8,520 bases of DNA from Pseudomonadota bacterium (lineage in GTDB: Bacteria; Pseudomonadota; Alphaproteobacteria; Rhizobiales; Hyphomicrobiaceae). The stretch lies in assembly GCA_023430845.1 (NCBI GenBank), contig JAEYYJ010000122.1:1-8520 (forward strand), read 5' to 3'. The translations under genes were made by a program, and so were the position numbers. A model generated the notes under the pieces. That model worked only from the letters and a program-made list of their open reading frames with translations. It did no database searches and was not told where the DNA came from. This document shows, piece after piece, positions 1 through 5,951 of the stretch. The stretch's first letter is position 1. Every line of letters begins with the position of its first letter.

Positions 1-595
1 GGCGATGGACCTTGTCGGGATGCGCGAAGAGGCCGGACTGCTTGTCGATGACGATAGCGTCATCCTCCCAGCTGTCCCAATGGCCGAGCACGACCTCCAT
101 GAACTCGTCGGCCTTGTCGTAGCGCAGGTCGTGCTCGGGATGCTCCGACTGCGAGAAGTTCATGGCTTCAGAGTCGTTGAGCGACGTCACGACATTCCAG
201 GCGCTGCGCCCGCTCGACATGAGATCGAGCGTTGCGAACACGCGCGCGACGTGGAACGGCTCGTAATAGGTCGTCGAGTAGGTGGAGCCGAGTCCGAGCC
301 GGGTCGTCGCCGTGCTCATGATCGAGAGGATCGTCGTCGGATCCATCTTTACGACGCGCACCCCATTCGCGATCGCTTCGCGGTGATCGCTGCCGAGAAT
401 GTCCGGCATGGCGAGGCGGTCATCGAAGAAGCCGAGGTGGAACTTTCCGTACTCGAGCTCACGCGCGATCCGCATAAAGTACTCGGGGCCGAGAAAGTCG
501 GTCGCCGAATGAGGATGGCGCCATGAGCCAACGTAGTTCGAGCAGTTCTGCGCCTGCAGGAACCCGATCAGCAACATCTGGCGTTTCGCGCTCAT
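1..595 (-). CDS. LLM-class flavin-dependent monooxygenase, NtaA/SnaA/DszA family (N-terminal part, cut by window edge)
   Basis: The first 198 residues are present; the 3' part lies beyond base 1. The family (full length usually about 440-460 residues) uses FMNH2 supplied by a separate flavin reductase to oxygenate substrates such as nitrilotriacetate, dibenzothiophene sulfone or pristinamycin. What is seen: the opening MSAKRQMLLIGFLQ, FHLGFFDDRLA at 52-62, a TIM-barrel strand with LGLGSTYSTTYYEPFHVAR at 100-118, and the family signature ATLDLMSSGRSAWNVVTS at 121-138 followed by the N-D-x-E-A-x-N-F stretch at 140-147. The start at 595 is fixed by a GAGGAG Shine-Dalgarno sequence (bases 601-606) five bases upstream. 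The gene diverges from the HpaB/AbfD-like gene across a 187-base gap, so joint regulation in one catabolic pathway is plausible. No flavin reductase is visible in the window. Family assignment is firm; the substrate cannot be predicted. Confidence 0.93.
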   Translation of the reverse strand, partial: MSAKRQMLLIGFLQAQNCSNYVGSWRHPHSATDFLGPEYFMRIARELEYGKFHLGFFDDRLAMPDILGSDHREAIANGVRVVKMDPTTILSIMSTATTRLGLGSTYSTTYYEPFHVARVFATLDLMSSGRSAWNVVTSLNDSEAMNFSQSEHPEHDLRYDKADEFMEVVLGHWDSWEDDAIVIDKQSGLFAHPDKVHR

Positions 596-623
596 ATCAG
601 CTCCTCAGGGCGGTGCATTTTGT

Positions 624-633
624 TGTCCGGACA
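624..633. promoter_or_regulatory. Perfect 10-bp palindrome, possible operator
   Basis: TGTCCGGACA is a perfect dyad lying 28 bases upstream of the monooxygenase start codon. It would straddle the expected transcription start if the weak promoter at 637-665 is real. Its TGT-N4-ACA form resembles half-sites of GntR-type repressors, but no regulator gene is present in the window. A 10-bp palindrome can occur by chance, so this is a candidate only. Confidence 0.3.
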
Positions 634-636
634 CGT

Positions 637-665
637 ACCTAACCTACATCCGCGCTTCTTGTCAC
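637..665 (-). promoter_or_regulatory. Candidate promoter of the flavin monooxygenase gene
   Basis: Read on the minus strand, GTGACA (665-660) matches the -35 consensus at five of six positions. It is followed after 17 bases by TTAGGT (642-637), a poor -10. The predicted start near 630 would give a leader of about 35 bases that contains the GAGGAG ribosome binding site. Weak evidence based on sequence similarity only. Confidence 0.25.
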
Positions 666-706
666 CAGAGGGGGACCGCGTATCGGCGCACGGCGGCGGA
701 ACGATT

Positions 707-737
707 TTGCATGGGCGGGTCGCGGTCCTGCTATGCT
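707..737 (+). promoter_or_regulatory. Candidate promoter of the HpaB/AbfD-like gene
   Basis: TTGCAT (707-712) and TATGCT (732-737) are separated by 19 bases, slightly longer than ideal. The -10 matches the consensus at four of six positions. Transcription would begin about 40 bases before the start codon at 783. This is the best-looking plus-strand pair in the divergent gap, but it is weak. Confidence 0.25.
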
Positions 738-769
738 AGATCCGAAGATGGGGAAACGTGCATAAATGC

Positions 770-775
770 GAGGAA
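770..775 (+). promoter_or_regulatory. Ribosome binding site deciding the start at 783
   Basis: GAGGAA ends seven bases before the ATG at 783. It supports that ATG over the in-frame upstream ATG at 711, which would add 24 residues with no family similarity. Confidence 0.75.
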
Positions 776-782
776 CGCCAAC

Positions 783-2306
783 ATGCTCATGTCGGCAGCC
801 GACTATCGGGAATCCCTGCGCCGCTATCGGCCGCGTGTCTTCGTCAACGGTGCGCGTGTCGAGAGCGTCGCCGATGAACCACTGCTCGCGCCCGGCATCG
901 CCGCGGTGGGCGTCACGTACGATTTCGCGCTCAAGGATCAGCACGCGCCGCTGATGACGGCCCGGCAGATGACGTCGGGCAAGACCGTCAACCGGATGCT
1001 GCATATCTGCGAGACGTCGACGGACCTCCTCTACAAGCTGGAAGCCGTGCGTCTCGTGTGCTGCGAGAGCGGATGCGCGCAGCGCTACCTCAGTCACGAT
1101 GGCCTCAATGCCATTTTCCAGGCCACGCGACGCATGGATGCGAACCACGGCACGGACACTCACCAGCGCTTCCTCGCTTATCTGCACCGCGTACAGGATG
1201 AGGATCTGACGCTCGGCGTAGCCATGACCGATGCCAAGGGCGACCGCGGACGCCGCCCAGGCGGTCAGGCCAATCCAGATGTCTACGTGCATATCTCCGA
1301 GCGCCGCCGCGACGGGATCGTCATTCGCGGCACCAAGGCGATCGTCACCGGCGCGCCGTACATGCATGAGCTGCTCGTCATGCCGTGTCGTACCATGACG
1401 GCTGAGGATGCGGACTTCGCCGTGTGCTGTGCCGTGCCCGTCGATGCGGAGGGTGTGACGATCATCTCGCGCCCTGCGGGGCGGCCCGGCGAGAGTGCGG
1501 CTAAATTCTCCGCGCGCTATGGCCAGTGTACGGCTGTCGTCCAGTTCGACGATGTATTCGTTCCATGGGAGCGCGTGTTTGCCGATGGCCAGTATGAGGA
1601 AGCGGGATTCCTCACCACGAGCTACGCCACGCACCACCGTCATTCCTGTATTGGCGCGCGTGCGGGTTTCGGCGATCTGCTGATCGGCGCCGGCGCGCTC
1701 ATGATCGAGGCGAACGGCCTCGATCCGGCCAAACACGGCCACATCCGCGATGCCATGGTCGATCTCATCAAGATCGTCGAGGGCTTCTTCGCGTGCGGTG
1801 TGGCCGCTTCCGTTTATGCCGCAAAGGATCCCGCCGGCTCGGTCATGCCCGATGCGGTCTTCTCGAATGTCGGTAAGCTGCTGCTCGCAACCCAGATCTA
1901 TGACATGCATCGCCTCGCACACTACGTTTCGGGCGGTTTGATCGTCGCGCTTCCCGGTCCTGACGAGGATCACAATCCAGAAACGCAGGCGTCACTCGCA
2001 GCGGTTCTTGCCGGGCGTCCGGATGTGCCCGCGGCTCAGCGTCTGGAAGTGGCGCGGCTCATGGAAGATCTCACAGCCTCCTACAGTGGAAGCTGGATGA
2101 GCCTTATTTCGCTGCATGGCGGCGGCAGTCCCGAAGCTATGAAGCGCGAGATCTGGCGCACCTATCCCGTGGGTGAGAAGCGCGAGATCGTAGAGCGCTT
2201 GCTCGATCGCGGCGTCCTCGACACAGGCGATCGTGTGTCGAAGCAGCCCGGCCGTTGCTGCGTCACCGGCTGTGAAGTGCCGGTGCTGCCGAAGGCTGCC
2301 GAGTAG
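783..2306 (+). CDS. HpaB / 4-hydroxybutyryl-CoA dehydratase (AbfD) family protein with atypical active site
   Basis: This 507-residue protein matches the acyl-CoA-dehydrogenase-like flavoprotein family that includes 4-hydroxyphenylacetate 3-hydroxylase (HpaB) and 4-hydroxybutyryl-CoA dehydratase (AbfD). It is closer to AbfD: MLMSAADYRESL at the N-terminus, AMTDAKGDRG at 147-156, the TG of KAIVTG at 185-190, HELLVMP at 195-201, FDDVFVP at 255-261, HRHS at 285-288 and LHGGGSP at 444-450. Aligned from memory with Clostridium AbfD, only one of the three cluster cysteines (C98) and the cluster histidine (H285) remain; the other two cysteines are Y102 and A292. Two catalytic glutamates are T250 and I442. 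The HpaB catalytic Arg, Tyr and His also seem absent. FAD binding is likely; the reaction is unknown, and a CoA ester or aromatic substrate is possible. A cysteine-rich tail (C492, C493, C497) is unusual. The start is set by the GAGGAA at 770-775 and by family alignment. The gene diverges from a flavin monooxygenase gene, and its stop abuts the stop of the convergent rRNA methyltransferase gene. Confidence 0.85.
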   Translation: MLMSAADYRESLRRYRPRVFVNGARVESVADEPLLAPGIAAVGVTYDFALKDQHAPLMTARQMTSGKTVNRMLHICETSTDLLYKLEAVRLVCCESGCAQRYLSHDGLNAIFQATRRMDANHGTDTHQRFLAYLHRVQDEDLTLGVAMTDAKGDRGRRPGGQANPDVYVHISERRRDGIVIRGTKAIVTGAPYMHELLVMPCRTMTAEDADFAVCCAVPVDAEGVTIISRPAGRPGESAAKFSARYGQCTAVVQFDDVFVPWERVFADGQYEEAGFLTTSYATHHRHSCIGARAGFGDLLIGAGALMIEANGLDPAKHGHIRDAMVDLIKIVEGFFACGVAASVYAAKDPAGSVMPDAVFSNVGKLLLATQIYDMHRLAHYVSGGLIVALPGPDEDHNPETQASLAAVLAGRPDVPAAQRLEVARLMEDLTASYSGSWMSLISLHGGGSPEAMKREIWRTYPVGEKREIVERLLDRGVLDTGDRVSKQPGRCCVTGCEVPVLPKAAE

Positions 2307-3527
2307 TTATCGCGTCAGTACCGCGACCGCTTCCAGATGCGGTGAATAGAGGAACTGATCGATCGGGGTCACGGCGTTGATCGTGTATCCGCCATCGATC
2401 AGAATGCGCAGGTCGCGTGCGAGCGTCGGGGGATTGCACGTGACCATCACCACACGCTTCACTTTGGATTGCGCAAGACGCTCGCATTGTGCTTTCGCGC
2501 CTGCTCTTGGCGGATCGAGCACCACCGCATCGAAATCCTTCATTTCCATCGGCGACAGCGGATCACGGAAGAGATCACGCGGCCGCGTCGTCGTTGGCTT
2601 CAATCCCTGGTTCTTGCGCAGCGCCTCGTCGAGCGCCGCGATGGCGTTGCGGTCGGCATCGTAGGCAATCACGCGTGCCTTCTGCGCAATGGGTAGCGTC
2701 AGCGTGCCGAGCCCACAAAAGAGATCGCCGACGAGTTTCGCTTTACTCAATGCGGAGGTCACGAGATCGATGATTGCGCGCTCGGCTTCGGGCACGGCCT
2801 GAAGGAATGCGCCTGGTGGCGGTGTGACGGCTTTCCCCGCAAAGTAAAGCATCGGCTTCTGGCGTTCGATCACCGGCACGCCGCCGACGGAAACACGCGC
2901 CAGTTTGGCGTTTGCCGCGATCTCTCCGATCCTCGCGCGAGCCGCCGCATTCAATGCGCGCTCGTTGCCTTCTACGTCGATATCCGCTGCCGTGTCCGTC
3001 AGCGTGATGGAGACGCGCGCCTCATCTTCCTGCCTCGCAATGATTGCCGCAAGCTCCGCGAGCGTGGGCAGCAGTTCGACAATGCGCTTGTCGAGCACAG
3101 GACAATCCTCGGCCGCCACCAGATCATGCGAACGCCGGCCGTGGTAGCCGATGCGCATTGAGCCTTTTACGCGGCGCGCGTTGAATGTCGCCCGGCGTCG
3201 CGAGTGCTCGGGCACAGTGATCAGTGCCTGCACCTCGATCTCAATCCGGCTCTGCCGCAAGGCGCGCACGAGCAAATCGCGCTTCCACGTCTCGTAGATG
3301 TCGATAGGCATATGCCGCGCGACGCAACCGCCGCACGGCTCATCATTCGGATCAGGCGCGCGCCGTCGATCAGGAAGCAGCGTCACGTGCTCCGGCGCAT
3401 AGCCCTCCTCCACGCGCCACGTCTCACCCGGCAGTCCCTGCGCGATGAATATCTGCTCGCCTGCGGTGGTCGTTGCGACGCCATCGCCTTCCGCGCCAAG
3501 CCCCGTGATTTCGACGATCTCGCTCAT
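2307..3527 (-). CDS. rlmD: 23S rRNA (uracil-C5)-methyltransferase, RlmD/TrmA family
   Basis: This SAM-dependent RNA methyltransferase (406 residues) forms m5U, in Escherichia coli RlmD at U1939 of 23S rRNA. Visible parts are a TRAM RNA-binding domain at about 1-55 (EITGLGAEGDGVA), an iron-sulfur segment with C65, C68 and C142, the SAM-binding loop DLFCGLGTLTLP at 268-279, DPPRAG at 338-343, the nucleophile C364 in VTCNPPTLARDL, and the catalytic base E399 in SPHLEAVAVL. The usual first cluster cysteine, six residues before C65, is replaced by D59. The start at 3527 is chosen because its ATG overlaps the tlyA stop (ATGA) and gives the normal N-terminus; longer upstream reading has no family similarity. 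There is no clear Shine-Dalgarno sequence, so translation is probably coupled to tlyA. Family assignment is firm; which uridine is modified is inferred, as alphaproteobacterial homologues are often annotated only as RNA methyltransferase. Confidence 0.9.
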   Translation of the reverse strand: MSEIVEITGLGAEGDGVATTTAGEQIFIAQGLPGETWRVEEGYAPEHVTLLPDRRRAPDPNDEPCGGCVARHMPIDIYETWKRDLLVRALRQSRIEIEVQALITVPEHSRRRATFNARRVKGSMRIGYHGRRSHDLVAAEDCPVLDKRIVELLPTLAELAAIIARQEDEARVSITLTDTAADIDVEGNERALNAAARARIGEIAANAKLARVSVGGVPVIERQKPMLYFAGKAVTPPPGAFLQAVPEAERAIIDLVTSALSKAKLVGDLFCGLGTLTLPIAQKARVIAYDADRNAIAALDEALRKNQGLKPTTTRPRDLFRDPLSPMEMKDFDAVVLDPPRAGAKAQCERLAQSKVKRVVMVTCNPPTLARDLRILIDGGYTINAVTPIDQFLYSPHLEAVAVLTR

Positions 3528-4276
3528 GTGCGGATACCGGCCAGCAAATACTCGACATTCCCCGACCCACCCTCGATCGGCGACGACATATCTCCGATCA
3601 CCTTCCACTGCGGCTGCGCGGTCAGCCAATCACGCACGGTAGTCAACGCGCGATCGCGCCGTTCCGGATCACGCACGATACCGCCCTTGCCGACGCCTTC
3701 GCGCCCAACTTCGAACTGCGGCTTCACCAGTGCCACGATCCAACAGCCCGGTGTGGCGAGCGCCAGTGCAGCCGGCAGCGCCTTGATCAACGAGATGAAA
3801 CTCACATCCACAACGATCGCGCCGATCGCCTCCGGCACGAGCGCCTGATCGAGCGTGCGCGCGTCACATTGCTCCAGCGCCACGACGCGTGGATCATCCT
3901 TCAGCGTTTCATGAAGCTGACCTTGCCCCACATCCACCGCATAGACACGCGCCGCGCCGCGCTTCAGCAGCACCTGCGTGAAGCCACCCGTCGAAGCGCC
4001 GACATCGAGCGCAACGCGTCCGGCAGGATCGAGCCCAAATTGTTCCAACGCCGCCGTCAGCTTCACGGCTCCGCGCGACACCTGTGCCGCCGCTTGCGCA
4101 TCGACGGCGATCAACTGCTCCTCGCGTACGCCCGACGCCGGTTTGCGCACGATCTCGCCATCGACGCGCACTTCGCCGCGCGCAATGAGATCGCGTGCTT
4201 TGGCACGCGTGGCAACGAGCCCACGCGCGACGAGCGCGAGGTCCAGGCGTTGCGGCTGTTCATCCGATGGCGTCAT
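3524..4276 (-). CDS. tlyA: TlyA family rRNA (cytidine-2'-O)-methyltransferase / hemolysin A homologue
   Basis: TlyA proteins methylate the 2'-O of cytidines in 16S and/or 23S rRNA with SAM; in Mycobacterium this affects capreomycin sensitivity. The 250-residue product has the expected layout. An S4 RNA-binding domain spans about 9-60 (RLDLALVARGLVATRAKARDLI, then GEVRVDG). A short linker leads to SRGAVKL at 67-73 and a Rossmann methyltransferase domain with DVGASTGGFT at 91-100 and AVDVGQGQL at 113-121. The K-D-K-E tetrad known for the family appears as K72, D157 (VDVSFISL), K185 (LVKPQFE) and E242 (GNVEYLL). The ATG at 4276 is preferred; a TTG at 4312 would add 12 residues before the S4 domain and would start inside the palindromic element. 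No good Shine-Dalgarno sequence is seen. It forms a two-gene rRNA-modification operon with the downstream m5U methyltransferase. Confidence 0.93.
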   Translation of the reverse strand: MTPSDEQPQRLDLALVARGLVATRAKARDLIARGEVRVDGEIVRKPASGVREEQLIAVDAQAAAQVSRGAVKLTAALEQFGLDPAGRVALDVGASTGGFTQVLLKRGAARVYAVDVGQGQLHETLKDDPRVVALEQCDARTLDQALVPEAIGAIVVDVSFISLIKALPAALALATPGCWIVALVKPQFEVGREGVGKGGIVRDPERRDRALTTVRDWLTAQPQWKVIGDMSSPIEGGSGNVEYLLAGIRT

Positions 4277-4283
4277 GCGGGAA

Positions 4284-4312
4284 GCGCTAAAGCTTCGCGC
4301 ACAAATAGTCAA
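4284..4312 (-). promoter_or_regulatory. Candidate tlyA promoter at the edge of the palindromic element
   Basis: On the minus strand, TTGACT (4312-4307) matches the -35 consensus at five of six positions and uses the last two T's of the terminator T run. With a 17-base spacer the -10 would be TAGCGC (4289-4284), which is poor. Transcription would then begin almost at the ATG (4276), giving a leaderless or near-leaderless message, in keeping with the missing Shine-Dalgarno sequence. Speculative. Confidence 0.22.
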
Positions 4313-4441
4313 AAAGGCGGGGGTTCCGGGGGTGTCCCCCGGGCGGAGCGCGAGGCGGCAGCCTCGCTCGCGCCTCCGGCGCGACGGGGACCAGTCCCCG
4401 CACCCCTAGTCGGTGGACACCCCCGGAACCCCGGTCTTTTT
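4311..4441. repeat. 131-bp multi-hairpin palindromic element
   Basis: The outer arms, 4311-4337 and 4415-4441, are inverted copies. Over 27 positions there is one mismatch (4319/4433) and one G-T pair (4317/4435), with an unbroken 18-bp GC-rich core. Inside are three perfect hairpins with no bases between them: 4350-4367 (7-bp stem, 4-base loop), 4368-4384 (7-bp stem, 3-base loop) and 4385-4400 (6-bp stem, 4-base loop). The fold is cloverleaf-like, but stem and loop sizes do not fit a tRNA. The element starts inside the stop codon of tsaE-amgK and ends 34 bases before tlyA. The compact architecture resembles dispersed palindromic repeats of the REP/MITE kind in alphaproteobacteria. No second copy is seen in this window, so its repetitive nature is inferred. 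Confidence 0.7.
4311..4441 (-). terminator. Bidirectional intrinsic terminator formed by the palindromic element
   Basis: The 27-bp outer stem is followed by five T's on each strand (read minus at 4315-4311, plus at 4437-4441). It should end transcripts of divL-tsaE/amgK on the minus strand just after the stop codon. On the plus strand there is no sense transcript to end, but it could block antisense transcription from the left. The stem encloses a 77-base structured loop, far larger than a standard terminator, so efficiency is uncertain. Confidence 0.6.
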
Positions 4442-5951
4442 ATGATTTTCTCTCACGGCCTGCCGGCGGGAAGTGCGTATCGAACCACGCGGCGAGATCG
4501 GCGAGGGCGGGATGGCGCAGATTGCGTTCGAGATAGCGCCAGATGCGCGGAATGTGGGCGAGATAGGCTGTCTTGCCATCGCGATGCGCGAGACGCCGGA
4601 AGATGCCGAGTAGTTTCGTGTTCCGCTGCGCACCGAGCACGGCATAGGCCGTATCGAAAGCGACGGCATCGAAATCAGGCTCGCGACGTACGGCTTCGGT
4701 CCGGTAGTGCGCGAGCAGTTTGCGCTCGATATCCTCGGGCACGTCGAGGCGCGCGTCTTGCACGAGCGAGACGACGTCATAAGCCCAGGGACCGCGCATG
4801 GCGTCCTGGAAGTCGAGCACACCTACGCGACCATTGCCGAGCCACATGAGGTTAGGAGAGTGATAGTCGCGCAGCACCCAGCCGAGGGGCAGCGTTTCCA
4901 GCCAGTCGATCTGCGCATTCCAGAGGCGGAGGAAGTCGGCTTTCACATCTGGCGGTATCGGCGCGCCTTTGATGGCGGGCCAATACCAGTCGGTGAGCAG
5001 TTCCACTTCGACCAGCAGTGCCGTGCGGTCGAAGCGGCTCACGAAGTGATCGGACGCGCCGCCCGGTACGGGTAATTTCTCCGGCGGCGAATGTGCGCGC
5101 AGCGCAATGAGGCCATCGACGGCGGCGGTCCACAATGCCAACTGATCCATGCCACCATCGAGTGCGCGTCCGAACGTGAGATCGCCGAGATCGTCTATCA
5201 GCAAGAGACCGCGCGCGTGGTCGAAGGCGCGGATCGCGGGCACGATCATGCCGTACGATGCAAGCGCATCAGCCATGGCATGAAACGCCGTCACATCCTC
5301 GGCGAGATGCGCAATGCGACTGTAGGGCAGGCCATCTCGGATCGGCGGGCCATCGGGCTGACGCGGGCTGTCCATGAGGACGTGCGAGGTGTTCTTGCCG
5401 ACGAGCCGCGCATAGGCACGCGTCGAGGCATCACCTTGCAGATAGCGCAGGGCACCGACGCGAGCGCTGAGAAATTCGTCGATCTGGCGCAGGCGCTCCA
5501 GGCGCGCCGTCCAATGCGCGTCGGGTGTAAAGGTGATCGTGCGGGTGTCGTCTGAGGTGCCGCTCGTGAGCGCAATATCGAGATGATGGCCATGCAGGCG
5601 GCCTGCAGCCTTCTCCGGCCATTCGATGAGCGCGACGCCGCCGGCGACGGCTTCATCGAAACCGATTTCGTCCATCTCACTCGGATCGGCGAGACGATAG
5701 AGATCGAAATGCGCGATATCGAGGCGTGGTGTTGCGTACGGCTGGATCAGCGTGAAGGTTGGGCTCGGCACTTCCGCTTCAGGCTCGTCGAGCATGGCGC
5801 GGATGAACATGCGCGCGAATGTGGTCTTGCCGGCGCCGAGATCGCCTGAAAGCGTGATCAGGTCGCCGGTGCGCACCTTGAGGGCAACAAGCTCGGCGAG
5901 GCGTGCGAGGCGCACCTCGCCGGCAGCATCGACAATCCAGGGCGCGCTCAT
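4440..5951 (-). CDS. tsaE: Fused TsaE (t6A37 tRNA-modification ATPase) and AmgK-like sugar kinase
   Basis: A 503-residue two-domain protein. Residues 1-147 are TsaE, the ATPase that helps TsaB/TsaD make N6-threonylcarbamoyladenosine at position 37 of ANN-decoding tRNAs. Seen here are Walker A GDLGAGKTT at 36-44, VPSPTFTLI at 61-69, HFDLYRL at 81-87 and LIEWPEK at 108-114. Residues 150-503 are an aminoglycoside-phosphotransferase-fold kinase of the AmgK type, which phosphorylates the anomeric carbon of MurNAc/GlcNAc during peptidoglycan recycling. Seen here are LQGDASTRAYAR at 171-182, the catalytic loop LRDYHSPNLMWL at 360-371 (D362, N367) and the metal-binding VLDFQDAMRGPWAYDVVSL at 378-396 (D380). 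The ATG at 5951 overlaps the divL stop (ATGA) and has no Shine-Dalgarno sequence, which suggests translational coupling. This fusion is known in alphaproteobacteria. The expected murU-type nucleotidyltransferase gene does not follow. Domain calls are firm; the sugar substrate is inferred from the family. Confidence 0.93.
   Translation of the reverse strand: MSAPWIVDAAGEVRLARLAELVALKVRTGDLITLSGDLGAGKTTFARMFIRAMLDEPEAEVPSPTFTLIQPYATPRLDIAHFDLYRLADPSEMDEIGFDEAVAGGVALIEWPEKAAGRLHGHHLDIALTSGTSDDTRTITFTPDAHWTARLERLRQIDEFLSARVGALRYLQGDASTRAYARLVGKNTSHVLMDSPRQPDGPPIRDGLPYSRIAHLAEDVTAFHAMADALASYGMIVPAIRAFDHARGLLLIDDLGDLTFGRALDGGMDQLALWTAAVDGLIALRAHSPPEKLPVPGGASDHFVSRFDRTALLVEVELLTDWYWPAIKGAPIPPDVKADFLRLWNAQIDWLETLPLGWVLRDYHSPNLMWLGNGRVGVLDFQDAMRGPWAYDVVSLVQDARLDVPEDIERKLLAHYRTEAVRREPDFDAVAFDTAYAVLGAQRNTKLLGIFRRLAHRDGKTAYLAHIPRIWRYLERNLRHPALADLAAWFDTHFPPAGRERKS

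Noticed and set aside
5..526. A 173-residue plus-strand open frame at the left edge
   Set aside because: Antisense to the flavin monooxygenase gene, whose signature motifs and Shine-Dalgarno sequence are clear on the minus strand.
711..782. Upstream ATG at 711 as the start of the HpaB/AbfD-like gene
   Set aside because: The ATG at 783 has a GAGGAA at the right distance and matches the family N-terminus; the 24 extra residues do not.
639..1973. A 444-residue open frame on the minus strand across the HpaB/AbfD-like gene
   Set aside because: Antisense shadow; no motif, no conserved start signal, and the plus-strand protein matches a known family throughout.
3528..3629. A longer N-terminus for the RlmD-type protein starting at 3629
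   Set aside because: It would lie deep inside tlyA. The TRAM domain begins directly after the ATG at 3527, which overlaps the tlyA stop.
4311..4441. tRNA or tRNA-like gene suggested by the three-hairpin cloverleaf
   Set aside because: Stem lengths, loop sizes and the 27-bp outer stem do not match a tRNA; there is no anticodon-loop pattern, T-loop sequence or CCA end.
3204..4849. Long plus-strand frames (3204-3848 and 3869-4849)
   Set aside because: They lie antisense to the methyltransferase and kinase genes. The second crosses the palindromic element, and neither shows a known domain.
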